The notes beneath the pieces were generated by a model. It saw nothing but the letters and a program-made list of their open reading frames with translations, searched no databases and was not told the DNA's origin. A program made the position numbers and the translations under genes. Below, piece by piece: positions 1-7,407 of a stretch of DNA of 12,419 bases (its first letter is position 1; each line of letters opens with the position of its first letter). Source of the stretch: JALZCH01 sp036387315 (GTDB taxonomy: Bacteria > Acidobacteriota > Blastocatellia > Pyrinomonadales > Pyrinomonadaceae); NCBI GenBank assembly GCA_036387315.1, contig DASVTY010000055.1, positions 1 through 12,419 on the forward strand. Reading direction: 5' to 3'.

Positions 1-1
1 T

Positions 2-1177
2 TCCAACCGCGAATTTAAAACTGCCGAGTTTGTCGAAAGGGAATTGCGCCGCATTGGTTTGGAAGTGCGGACAAAGATTGCCAAAACCGGCGTCGTCGGA
101 ATTTTGAAAGGCGATTTGCCGGGAAACGTGATCGGTTTACGCGCCGATATGGACGGGCTGCCGGTGACAGAAAGAGTTAATTTGCCGTTTGCTTCGAAAG
201 AAAAAGCGGAATACAACGGCGCGCAGGTCGGCGTGATGCACGCTTGCGGTCACGATACGCATGTTGCGATGCTGCTCGGCGCGGCGGAGGTTTTGACAAA
301 AATGAAATCGAAATTGCGCGGGACGGTTGTTTTTATCTTTCAGCCTGCGGAAGAAGGTCCTCCGGCGGGCGAAGAAGGCGGAGCGCCTTTGATGGTCAAA
401 GAAGGCGTGATGGATAATCCGAAAATTGACGCGATTTTCGGGATTCACATCAACTCGCAAACCGAAATCGGCAAAATCAAATATAAATCCGGCGCGGTGA
501 TGGCTTCGTCAGATTGGTTTCAAATTAAAGTAAAAGGCAAGCAAACTCACGGCGCATATCCATGGAACGGAGTTGACCCGATTGCGGTCGCTTCGCAAAT
601 TGTAAACGGACTGCAAATGATCGTTTCGCGACAGTCAGAACTTACAAAAGCGCCGGTTGTAATCACTATCGGCAAGATAAATGCAGGTGTGCGCGAAAAC
701 ATTATTCCAGAAGAATTGACGATGGCTGGCACGATTCGCACGCTCGACGATGCGATGCAAAAGGACGTTCACGCGCGGATTAAACAAACAGCCGAGAAAA
801 TCGCCGAAAGTATGGGCGCGACTGCCGAAGTTTCGATTGATACCAAAACTTTGGTGACTTACAACACGCCTGAACTCGTCAAACAAACTCTGCCTTCGCT
901 GGAAAAAGCCGTCGGAAAAGAAAATGTTTTGGAAACCGAATGGGTGACGGGCGCTGAGGATTTTTCGTTTTTTAGATTAAAAGCTCCGGCATTTTTCTTT
1001 AATGTCGGCGGAATGCCCAAAGGCAAGAATCCGAAAGAAGCGTTTCCGCATCACACGCCGGATTTTTATTTGGACGACAGCCGTTTGGATGTCGGCATCA
1101 AAGCCTTTGCAAATATCGTGATGGATTTTAAAATGGCGGCAAATTCGGCTCAGGTTTCGGCGGAACGTAAAAACTAA
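2..1177 (+). CDS. M20-family amidohydrolase/peptidase (5'-truncated)
   Basis: A metal-dependent amide-bond hydrolase of the M20 family, most like subfamily M20D (N-acyl amino acid amidohydrolases, hippurate hydrolase, IAA-amino acid hydrolase types). The frame is open from base 2, so the start lies upstream; 391 residues are visible and the TTG at 44 is internal. Numbered from that TTG codon, one sees RADMDGLPV (33-41), HACGHDTH (66-73) with the Cys/His metal ligands, FQPAEEG (99-105) with the catalytic and metal-binding Glu pair, GIH (133-135), and near the end TGAEDFSFF and HHTPDF, the last His being the usual distal ligand. All expected active-site residues are present, so the enzyme is probably functional. 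The true substrate cannot be read from sequence. No signal peptide can be judged because the N-terminus is missing. It precedes the M16 peptidase gene by 107 bases. Confidence 0.93.
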   Translation, partial: SNREFKTAEFVERELRRIGLEVRTKIAKTGVVGILKGDLPGNVIGLRADMDGLPVTERVNLPFASKEKAEYNGAQVGVMHACGHDTHVAMLLGAAEVLTKMKSKLRGTVVFIFQPAEEGPPAGEEGGAPLMVKEGVMDNPKIDAIFGIHINSQTEIGKIKYKSGAVMASSDWFQIKVKGKQTHGAYPWNGVDPIAVASQIVNGLQMIVSRQSELTKAPVVITIGKINAGVRENIIPEELTMAGTIRTLDDAMQKDVHARIKQTAEKIAESMGATAEVSIDTKTLVTYNTPELVKQTLPSLEKAVGKENVLETEWVTGAEDFSFFRLKAPAFFFNVGGMPKGKNPKEAFPHHTPDFYLDDSRLDVGIKAFANIVMDFKMAANSAQVSAERKN

Positions 1178-1284
1178 AGTTTTGAAACCAAAGATTAAAG
1201 AATATCCGTAATAACATCAGTCGTGAGAATTTGCATCTTATTCTTGAAGTAGCGCTGCTATTGGTTTGCTTCTCTAAAAAAAAT

Positions 1285-4110
1285 ATGAAAATCGCAAAGT
1301 TTTATTTTCTCATTGCCGGTTGTTTGTTGTTTTCCATTATTTCCGTTTCTGCCCAGAAACCGGCAGAAAAAGCGATGTTTAAGGTTGATTACGAAAAATT
1401 TACTTTGCCGAACGGTTTAGAAGTCATTTTCCACGTTGACCGAAGCGATCCGGTTGTCGCCGTTAATTTGACCGCGCACGTCGGTTCCGCGCGCGAGAAA
1501 GCCGGGCGCACCGGATTTGCACATCTTTTTGAGCATTTGTTGTTTCTCGAATCGGAAAACCTGGGTAAGGGCGGACTCGATAAAATGACTGCCAGAATTG
1601 GCGGTTCCGGTGCAAATGGCTCGACATCAAGAGACCGCACCAATTATCTCCAAACCGTGCCGAAAGACGCGCTTGAAAAAATGCTTTGGGCTGAGGCTGA
1701 TAAACTCGGCTGGTTTATCAATACCGTCACTGATCCTGTCCTCGCGAAAGAAAAGCAGGTTGTAAAAAATGAGAAGCGTCAAAGCTACGACAATAATCCA
1801 TACGGTCATACTTCGTATGTCATTGATAAAAATCTCTACCCGGCAGACCATCCTTATAACTGGCAGGTAATCGGCTCGCTTGATGATTTGCAGAATGCGA
1901 CGCTCCCGGACGTTAAGGAATTTTTCCGGCGTTGGTATGTTCCGAACAACGTAACGCTCGTGGTTGCAGGTGATTTCGATACTGTACAAGCCAAAAAGTG
2001 GGTTGAAAAATATTTCAGCGAAATAAAAAGAGGTGAAGACGTTAAACCGCTCCCGAAAAGACCGGGAATGGTTAAAGAAATCGTCAAGCTCTATCACGAA
2101 GATAATTTTGCCAGATTGCCCGACTTGAATATGGCGTGGGTCACCGTCGAGCAATATCATCCAGATTCCTATCCGCTCACGGTTTTAGCACAATATCTGT
2201 CGCGAGGTAAAAAAGCGCCTTTTTACCAGGTTCTGGTCGAAGACAAAAAACTCACTTCCACTGTCGGCATCTTCAATCGTGAATCGGAATTGGCGGGACA
2301 AATGCATTTATCCGTGCGCGCTTTTGCCGATAAAGACCTCGACGAAATCGCAAAGGCGATTGACGAGGCTTTCGCCAAATTTGAAAAAGAGGGCATTTCG
2401 GAAAAAGATTTGAATCGCATTAAAGCCGGACAGGAAACGCAGTTTTATAACTCTCTCTCCAGCGTTCTCGGCAAGGGCGCTCAACTCGCCCAATACAATA
2501 TTTTTGCCGATGATCCCGGTTTTATCGAAAAGGATATTAAAAATATTCTCGCCGTTACGCCTGCGGATGTGATGCACGTTTATGAAAAATACATCAAGAA
2601 TAAGAACTATGTAGCGACCAGTTTTGTGCCGAAAGGCAAACCGGCGCTCGCGCTGGAAGGTTCAAAGAAAGCCGAAGTCGTCGAAGAAAAAATAGTTCAG
2701 GGCGCGGAAGAAACGGTTGATCCTAATGTCACCGCAACTTATGAACGCACGCCATCGAGTTTTGACAGAAGCGTCGAGCCGCCGTACGGTCCTGCGCCGG
2801 AAGTTAAAATTCCTGCGATTTGGGAAAATAAATTTTCAAATGGCTTGCGGGTTTACGGCATAGAAAACAGGGAAGTTCCGCTCGTTCAGTTTGAAATTGT
2901 CATTGACGGCGGTCAGCTTTTGGAAGACATCAATAAAGTTGGCGTTTCAAATCTGATGGCGCGGATGATGACGCAGGGAACGCTAAAGAAAACCCCGCAG
3001 GAACTCGAAGAAGCGATTCAGCAATTGGGAGCTACAATTAATGTCGTTGCCGGAACCGAAGATGTCCGAATCATCGTTAATACGCTGGCAAGAAATTACC
3101 AGCCGACAGTAGCTTTAGTCGAAGAAATCTTATTGGAACCGCGCTGGGATGCAAAAGAATTTGATTTAATAAAACAAAGCACGATCAGCCAAATCCGTCA
3201 GCAGGAAGCCAATCCGAATTCCATCGCGCAGAATAACTTCAATTTGTTGATTTACGGAAAAGACAACATCCGTTCGCGCAATATTTTGGGAACAATCGAA
3301 TCGGTAAATTCAATTACGCTTGACGATTTGAAGGCTTTTTACAATAAAAGCATCTCGCCTTCGGTCACCCGAATGCACGTTGTCGGTGCTTTGGATAAAT
3401 CATCGATTACAAAGCCTTTAAACGGAATCAATAAAAACTGGAAAAGTAAAAAAGTTGAGATTCCCGAATATAAAACTGCGCAGCTTCCGACAAAATCACA
3501 AGTCTATTTCTATGACGTTCCCGATGCAAAACAGTCAGTAATACGGTTCGGTTATCCGGCTTTAGCCCAAACCGATAAAGACTATTATCCGGCAACCGTT
3601 ATGAACTACATCCTCGGCGGCGGCGGTTTCGCGTCGCAGCTAACACAGCAATTGCGCGAAGGCAAAGGTTACACATACGGCATCGGCTCAGGTTTCTCCG
3701 GTACAACAAGCCCAGGTCCATTCACAATTTCAAGCGGCGTCAGAAGCAACGTAACTCTGGAATCGGCTCAATTAATTAAAAGCATTTTGCAGGATTATCC
3801 GAAAAATTACTCGGACAAGGATTTGGAAACGACCAAAAGCTTTCTGATTAAAAGCAACGCGAGAGCGTTTGAAACTGCCGGGGCAAAACTGAATATGCTT
3901 GAAAATATTAGTAAATACGGTTGGAAGTATGATTATGTGAAAGAGCGTGAACAAATCGTCAAAGCGATGACCGTCGAGCAAATAAAAGCTTTGTCGCAAA
4001 AATATCTCGATGCCGATAAAATGATCTGGCTCGTCGTCGGAGACGCCAAAACTCAGTTGCCGCGTTTGAAAGAACTGGGATTCGGCGAACCCGTTTTAAT
4101 TCAAAAATAG
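1285..4110 (+). CDS. Secreted two-half M16 zinc metallopeptidase
   Basis: A zinc peptidase of the pitrilysin/insulinase family, 941 residues, with two M16 halves fused in one chain. The first half carries the inverted zinc motif HLFEH (H80, E83, H84), and E163 in the VVKNEK segment is the likely distal ligand. The second half (about 510-941) lacks HxxEH but keeps the Arg/Tyr signature near LREGKGYTYG (R791, Y796/Y798) typical of the non-catalytic half. An acidic, proline-rich linker (about 462-510) joins them. The ATG at 1285 was chosen because it begins a typical signal peptide (KIAKF, then a hydrophobic run) ending VSA-Q (cleavage after residue 23); the in-frame TTG at 1231 would bury it behind 18 extra residues. 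A relaxed lipobox IAGC (C13) also lies inside the hydrophobic stretch, so lipidation is not fully excluded. It likely degrades peptides in the periplasm or outside. The SDR gene follows after 12 nt, so they are probably co-transcribed. Confidence 0.93.
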   Translation: MKIAKFYFLIAGCLLFSIISVSAQKPAEKAMFKVDYEKFTLPNGLEVIFHVDRSDPVVAVNLTAHVGSAREKAGRTGFAHLFEHLLFLESENLGKGGLDKMTARIGGSGANGSTSRDRTNYLQTVPKDALEKMLWAEADKLGWFINTVTDPVLAKEKQVVKNEKRQSYDNNPYGHTSYVIDKNLYPADHPYNWQVIGSLDDLQNATLPDVKEFFRRWYVPNNVTLVVAGDFDTVQAKKWVEKYFSEIKRGEDVKPLPKRPGMVKEIVKLYHEDNFARLPDLNMAWVTVEQYHPDSYPLTVLAQYLSRGKKAPFYQVLVEDKKLTSTVGIFNRESELAGQMHLSVRAFADKDLDEIAKAIDEAFAKFEKEGISEKDLNRIKAGQETQFYNSLSSVLGKGAQLAQYNIFADDPGFIEKDIKNILAVTPADVMHVYEKYIKNKNYVATSFVPKGKPALALEGSKKAEVVEEKIVQGAEETVDPNVTATYERTPSSFDRSVEPPYGPAPEVKIPAIWENKFSNGLRVYGIENREVPLVQFEIVIDGGQLLEDINKVGVSNLMARMMTQGTLKKTPQELEEAIQQLGATINVVAGTEDVRIIVNTLARNYQPTVALVEEILLEPRWDAKEFDLIKQSTISQIRQQEANPNSIAQNNFNLLIYGKDNIRSRNILGTIESVNSITLDDLKAFYNKSISPSVTRMHVVGALDKSSITKPLNGINKNWKSKKVEIPEYKTAQLPTKSQVYFYDVPDAKQSVIRFGYPALAQTDKDYYPATVMNYILGGGGFASQLTQQLREGKGYTYGIGSGFSGTTSPGPFTISSGVRSNVTLESAQLIKSILQDYPKNYSDKDLETTKSFLIKSNARAFETAGAKLNMLENISKYGWKYDYVKEREQIVKAMTVEQIKALSQKYLDADKMIWLVVGDAKTQLPRLKELGFGEPVLIQK

Positions 4111-4122
4111 AGCCGATAATTA

Positions 4123-5187
4123 ATGAATAAAATGGCATCAAAAGCGACTAAAACAACCAAGAGGACAAAAACATTAGCGAAAATCGAACGGAAAATCTTA
4201 ATTACCGGCGGGACTGGATTTCTCGGGACGCACATTGTTAATCAATTTTTGGATGCGGGCGAAAAGAATCTGCGCGTGATGGCTTCGCGCGTTCCCGCGT
4301 GGATGAAAGATGCGGGAATTGATGCGGCGGAAGGTTCGGTGACAAATCCGTCGCATGTTGCCGAAGCTGTAAAAAATGTTTCTGCGGTTTTTCATCTCGC
4401 CGGTAAAGTTTCGCGCGACAACGCTGACGCGCGCGAGATGAATAAAATTCACATTGATGGGACGCGCATTTTAACGCAGGCGGCGAAAGAAGCGGGCGTC
4501 AAAACTTTCGTTTTGGCGAGTTCGAGCGGCACGACCGCCGTTTCCGAGCGCGAAGAGATTCTTGATGAAACAAATCAACCGCCGCTTGAAATTATTTCGC
4601 GCTGGTCTTATTACGCCTCGAAGTTTTATCAGGAACGAACTGCTCTTGAAAATTTCGACGGCGACGGTTTAAAGCTGGTCGTTTTAAATCCTAGTTTGCT
4701 GCTCGGCAGCGGCGACGAGCGTTTAAGCTCTTCGAGCGTTGTGCTGGATTTTATGGCAAAGCGAATTCCGATCACGCCCGCCGGAGGATTGAATTTTGTT
4801 GATGCGCGCGATGCCGCAACCGCGTTTATCAACTCGCTGGAAAAAGGCAGACATCGGGAAAAATATCTGCTCGGCGCGGCGAATTGGACGTTTGTCGAAT
4901 TTTTCCGCAGGCTCGAACGATTAACCGGAGTTTCCGCGCCCCTAATGAGATTACCGAAAAAGCTGGCGATTTCCGGCGCGGCTATTGTTGATTCGTTTTT
5001 CAAAAGCCGGAATTGGACTTCGCCGATTGAATCGAAAGCCGTCGAAATGGCGGAATATTTCTGGTATTTCGATTCATCAAAAGCCGAGAGGGAATTGAAT
5101 TTCGCCCCGCGCGATCCGGCTGAAACTTTGAATGACACCGTGAAATATTTGCGCGAAAACTTTCTCGGCGCAGGCGTTTTTAAATAA
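4123..5187 (+). CDS. NAD(P)-dependent extended SDR (epimerase/dihydroflavonol-reductase-like)
   Basis: A 354-residue oxidoreductase of the extended short-chain dehydrogenase/reductase superfamily. The Rossmann fingerprint GGTGFLG sits at 29-35, HLAG at 91-94, the catalytic Ser in the SSS segment at 133-135 and the YxxxK pair at Y163/K167. NPSLLLG (189-195) is a typical segment of the dihydroflavonol-4-reductase/hopanoid-associated epimerase (HpnA-like) branch. The substrate is unknown; a nucleotide sugar, sterol-like or flavonol-like ketone is possible. Residues 1-24 form a Lys/Thr-rich basic extension before the Rossmann strand, unusual for this family. An alternative ATG at 4132 would shorten it by three residues only. 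No signal peptide is seen, so it is cytoplasmic. The gene starts 12 nt after the M16 stop and is followed by a strong hairpin terminator. Confidence 0.9.
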   Translation: MNKMASKATKTTKRTKTLAKIERKILITGGTGFLGTHIVNQFLDAGEKNLRVMASRVPAWMKDAGIDAAEGSVTNPSHVAEAVKNVSAVFHLAGKVSRDNADAREMNKIHIDGTRILTQAAKEAGVKTFVLASSSGTTAVSEREEILDETNQPPLEIISRWSYYASKFYQERTALENFDGDGLKLVVLNPSLLLGSGDERLSSSSVVLDFMAKRIPITPAGGLNFVDARDAATAFINSLEKGRHREKYLLGAANWTFVEFFRRLERLTGVSAPLMRLPKKLAISGAAIVDSFFKSRNWTSPIESKAVEMAEYFWYFDSSKAERELNFAPRDPAETLNDTVKYLRENFLGAGVFK

Positions 5188-5201
5188 AGTTTCTTGAATC
5201 G

Positions 5202-5247
5202 TTTCAAAAGAAAAGGCGAGTCGTTTGACTCGCCTTTTCTTTTGAAA
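5202..5247. terminator. Bidirectional intrinsic terminator
   Basis: A perfect 21-bp inverted repeat (5202-5222 and 5227-5247) closed by a 4-base GTTT loop. The GC core is GGCGAGTC/GACTCGCC, flanked by an A-run on the left and T-run (TTTTCTTTT) on the right, so transcripts from either strand end with a GC stem followed by U-rich sequence. It lies between the converging SDR gene (stop at 5187) and the minus-strand gene whose stop is at 5265-5267, 15 and 17 bases away respectively. Confidence 0.92.
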
Positions 5248-5264
5248 ATCACAACGGAATTCAT

Positions 5265-6146
5265 TTATACAGCTCTTAAATCTGCCGAAACCAGCGAGCT
5301 GTCGCCTTTTAATAAAAAACGAATGTAATTGTTATTTTTAAATTTAACAATCGCTTCCGAATCTGAAAAATTGGTAATTACGCCTTCTCCATAGCTGGGG
5401 TGCGCAACTTCGTCTCCAATACTGCAAAGTTTATTTCCAACAAAAACAAACTTATTATCCATTTGCGAATTACCGTTTGCAGACGAGGTTCTGTTTGGAG
5501 AATCGTTTTCAATTCTGTTGAGACGCCTGTTTACGTTTTCAATTGCTTCGAGCAGCAATTCGGTATCTCTCGAAACTTCGGTTTTCGTCACCTTCGCAGG
5601 CTCAATGCCCAGTAATTGAGTAATAGAATTGATAGTTTTCCCGCCGTCTTTATAGGCGCTTCTTAAGGCGTGCGTTAATTCCGGGATTGCTTCTTCTATT
5701 TTATCAATACGCATATTCGCGTCGTATTGAACTTCCCTCCAGCCCTGAATATCGAAAATTCTGGTAGTTTTGTTGTCTTTGATTAAAGTTACGGGAAGAT
5801 TGAACGCTTGTCTGACGCCAAGCTGGTATAAAACATTCGGATTCTGAGAGCTTACGTCGCAGACAGCCATATCAGCTTCGATGACTTTCTTTAAAACATC
5901 TATCACGATGTGATTCGTCGTGTTTATGTCTTCTTCACGGATGGGTTCAAAACCCGCATTTTTACAAGCCGGTCTAATAATGTATTCATAAACCCGCTTG
6001 AAATGCCCCGGTTCATATGAATCGGCGCTCGAAGAGGGCATCATAATAAAACACGTTTTCTTGCCGTCTTCCGTTCTTTTGTTCCCGTTAGTTCCGTTTG
6101 TTCCGTTAGCTCCAAGTTCTTCGTTTGCTCCATTTGAGGCTGACAT
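5265..6146 (-). CDS. Nucleoside deoxyribosyltransferase-like domain fused to a Tudor-like domain
   Basis: A 293-residue predicted cytoplasmic protein. Numbered from the ATG at 6146: a low-complexity Asn-Gly-Thr tail (about 5-23); a Rossmann-like domain (about 30-170) opening with CFIMMP (32-37) and containing CDVSSQNPNV and YQLG (about 96-110), the hallmarks of nucleoside 2-deoxyribosyltransferase-like/SLOG-related domains; a probable coiled coil (about 190-217); an Asn/Ser-rich linker; and a C-terminal Tudor/SH3-like module (about 241-282: IGDEVAHPSYGEGVITNF, ending RFLL) resembling the PcrA/UvrD C-terminal domain. The usual YELG Glu, the catalytic nucleophile of the enzymes, is Gln108 here (codon CAG). 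A sensing, nucleotide-binding or RNA-polymerase-linked role is therefore inferred rather than transfer activity. The ATG at 6146 was preferred over the TTG at 6161 because GAGAG precedes it at good spacing. Domain calls are from motif recognition only. Confidence 0.82.
   Translation of the reverse strand: MSASNGANEELGANGTNGTNGNKRTEDGKKTCFIMMPSSSADSYEPGHFKRVYEYIIRPACKNAGFEPIREEDINTTNHIVIDVLKKVIEADMAVCDVSSQNPNVLYQLGVRQAFNLPVTLIKDNKTTRIFDIQGWREVQYDANMRIDKIEEAIPELTHALRSAYKDGGKTINSITQLLGIEPAKVTKTEVSRDTELLLEAIENVNRRLNRIENDSPNRTSSANGNSQMDNKFVFVGNKLCSIGDEVAHPSYGEGVITNFSDSEAIVKFKNNNYIRFLLKGDSSLVSADLRAV
6081..6112 (-). repeat. 9-nt in-frame tandem repeat encoding NGT
   Basis: On the minus strand, a degenerate 9-base unit of the form AACGGAAC(A/T) is repeated about 3.5 times and encodes N-G-T-N-G-T-N-G-N near the N-terminus of the deoxyribosyltransferase-like protein. 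The unit length is a multiple of three, so slippage would lengthen or shorten the tail without changing the frame. Confidence 0.75.
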
Positions 6147-6197
6147 AGACGCTTCTCTCAACTTTCCAAGTTATTCTAGCAAGTCAAATTGCCGTGT

Positions 6198-6226
6198 ATC
6201 TTAGCACTAAATCGCCATACCTTCAA
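6198..6226 (-). promoter_or_regulatory. Proximal sigma70-like promoter of the 6146 gene
   Basis: On the minus strand, TTGAAG (6226-6221), a 17-bp spacer and TAAGAT (6203-6198), with a TG one base ahead of the -10 hexamer (extended -10). The start would fall near 6191, giving a leader of about 45 nt. Read from consensus only. Confidence 0.45.
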
Positions 6227-6323
6227 TAAAGATAATAAATAGAAAAAGTTATCCGCAATTGGCGAAACACCAAAATTTAAAACAAAAATAGCGATAAAAG
6301 TGCAAAGGCGCTTAATTAATCAA

Positions 6324-6353
6324 ATTATATCTTTGTTTATCTATGTTTATCAA
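6324..6353 (-). promoter_or_regulatory. Distal sigma70-like promoter upstream of the 6146 gene
   Basis: On the minus strand, TTGATA (6353-6348), an 18-bp spacer and a perfect TATAAT (6329-6324). A transcript would start near 6317 and have a leader of about 170 nt before the ATG at 6146. The surrounding 240-base gap (6162-6401) is very AT-rich, so chance matches are possible; no protein-coding frame or clear hairpin is seen there. Confidence 0.42.
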
Positions 6354-6401
6354 TAACTTTATTTTTCTTTGCAGATTTTAGTCTCAAAAGTGAAATTTGT
6401 T

Positions 6402-7040
6402 TTAGACATCAACGCGAACAATTCCGCGCCGGATGGCGGACATTGCGGCTTGCGTGCGGTCATCAACATTTAATTTTCCAAAAATATTTTTTAGGTGAGT
6501 TTTGACAGTATTTTCGGTGATTGAAAGCGCAGCGGAAATTTCTTTGTTGCTTGCGCCCCGGACAATCATTTCAACGACTCGCTGTTCGGCGGGAGTTAAA
6601 TCTTCAGCGCCGAGATTATCGGTTAAAACTTCGGCAATTTCGGGCGAAACGTATCGTTTGCCGCGAAAGACGGCGCGAATCGCTTTGATTAATTCTTCCG
6701 TCGGCGCGTCTTTTAAAACAAAACCGCAAGCGCCGTTTTCGAGCGAGCGGCGGATTTCAGCATCGCCGGCGCGATCTGCCAAAATGATGATGTTTGCTTT
6801 CGGTGATTCGGCGCGAATAAATTTCACTGCATCAACTCCGCATAAATCAGGCGTTCTGAGACCGAACAGAGTTATATCGGGCTGAGATTTGCGATATTGC
6901 GCGACGCCTTCAGTGCCGGAAAACGCTTCACCGACAATTTCCATATCCGCTTGTTCGGAAACGACGGTTTTGATGCCGATGCGCGTGAGCGGATGCGGTT
7001 CGACGAGTAAAATTCGGATTGGCGCGTTTGTCGGGTTCAT
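6402..7040 (-). CDS. LuxR/NarL-type response regulator with degenerate receiver
   Basis: A 212-residue transcription regulator: an N-terminal receiver domain (about 8-125) and a C-terminal LuxR-type HTH (about 146-207, LTPAEQRVVEMIVRGASNKE, then TENTVKTHLKNIFGKL). The receiver fold is recognisable (LLVEPHPLTR, FVLKDAP with conserved K110), but key residues are missing. The phospho-acceptor Asp is Gly60 (QPDITLFGLR in place of the usual ...MDLR), the second acidic pocket residue is Pro15, and the switch Thr/Ser position is Ala88. Phosphorylation is therefore unlikely and control probably comes from ligand, partner or abundance. The ATG at 7040 was chosen because it overlaps the upstream stop as ATGA and gives a normal receiver start; an in-frame upstream extension to 7103 lies inside the neighbouring gene. 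No histidine kinase is visible in the window. Confidence 0.92.
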   Translation of the reverse strand: MNPTNAPIRILLVEPHPLTRIGIKTVVSEQADMEIVGEAFSGTEGVAQYRKSQPDITLFGLRTPDLCGVDAVKFIRAESPKANIIILADRAGDAEIRRSLENGACGFVLKDAPTEELIKAIRAVFRGKRYVSPEIAEVLTDNLGAEDLTPAEQRVVEMIVRGASNKEISAALSITENTVKTHLKNIFGKLNVDDRTQAAMSAIRRGIVRVDV

Positions 7041-7396
7041 CTGTAGCCGAGCATTAAACGAACCGAGCGGTCGTGAACTTGATGACTGGCATTGTCGCGC
7101 CAAGCCTGAACGATATTTCGTTCTTCCATTGAAATCGGAAAATTTGTCATCTTCGAGGTTTGCGTGCTCTCAAAAGCCCGGTTTGTCAGTGCCAGATGCG
7201 GAACGCTGTAGCCCATACCGTCAGGCGTTTGCAGCGCCAGGTCAGCCGTTTCCGCGTCTAAAAATAAATCTTCAAAAGCCGCTACGTGCCAGACTGTTTC
7301 GTCTTGATTTTCGTCAATCGCCAGAACTTTCAGTAGCCCGTAACCGCTTTCTAGTTGATAAATCAAAACATCGCCGATGTTAAAATCCCGAGCCAT
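7037..7396 (-). CDS. Small protein of unknown function, coupled to the response regulator
   Basis: A 119-residue predicted cytoplasmic protein that I do not recognise. The N-terminal part (about 6-45, FNIGDVLIYQLESGYGLLKV and on to WHVAAFEDLF) looks like a small beta-barrel with a glycine-rich turn, somewhat like SH3/KOW or Imm26-type beginnings, but no confident family is assigned. The C-terminal part (about 88-119) is predicted helical and charged (EERNIVQAWRDN). The start at 7396 is set by a strong Shine-Dalgarno (AGGAGG) 4-5 nt upstream; in-frame codons further upstream are unlikely. Its TGA overlaps the ATG of the LuxR-type regulator (ATGA, 7037-7040), so the two are almost certainly one operon with translational coupling, which suggests joint function. 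Confidence 0.85.
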   Translation of the reverse strand: MARDFNIGDVLIYQLESGYGLLKVLAIDENQDETVWHVAAFEDLFLDAETADLALQTPDGMGYSVPHLALTNRAFESTQTSKMTNFPISMEERNIVQAWRDNASHQVHDRSVRLMLGYR

Positions 7397-7399
7397 AAA

Positions 7400-7407
7400 C
7401 CCTCCTC
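7400..7407 (-). promoter_or_regulatory. Strong ribosome binding site
   Basis: On the minus strand GAGGAGGG lies four bases before the ATG at 7396. It is the best Shine-Dalgarno sequence in the window and fixes the start of the 119-residue protein. Confidence 0.85.

Noticed and set aside
1231..1284. Upstream in-frame TTG extension of the M16 gene
   Set aside because: It would put 18 residues before a typical signal peptide and has no ribosome binding site; the ATG at 1285 fits better.
4629..5264. Long antisense frame opposite the SDR gene
   Set aside because: It lies opposite a well-supported enzyme gene with clear motifs and shows no protein family features.
6249..6257. TTATCCGCA, one mismatch from a DnaA box
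   Set aside because: A single box with no cluster, no dnaA/dnaN neighbours and no AT-rich unwinding repeats; not an origin.
6334..6351. Tandem TGTTTATC direct repeat in the AT-rich gap
   Set aside because: Only two copies in low-complexity AT-rich sequence that also overlaps the distal promoter; too weak to call an operator.
7041..7103. In-frame extension of the response regulator by 21 residues
   Set aside because: It lies inside the coding region of the coupled upstream gene and adds no domain; the ATGA overlap start is preferred.
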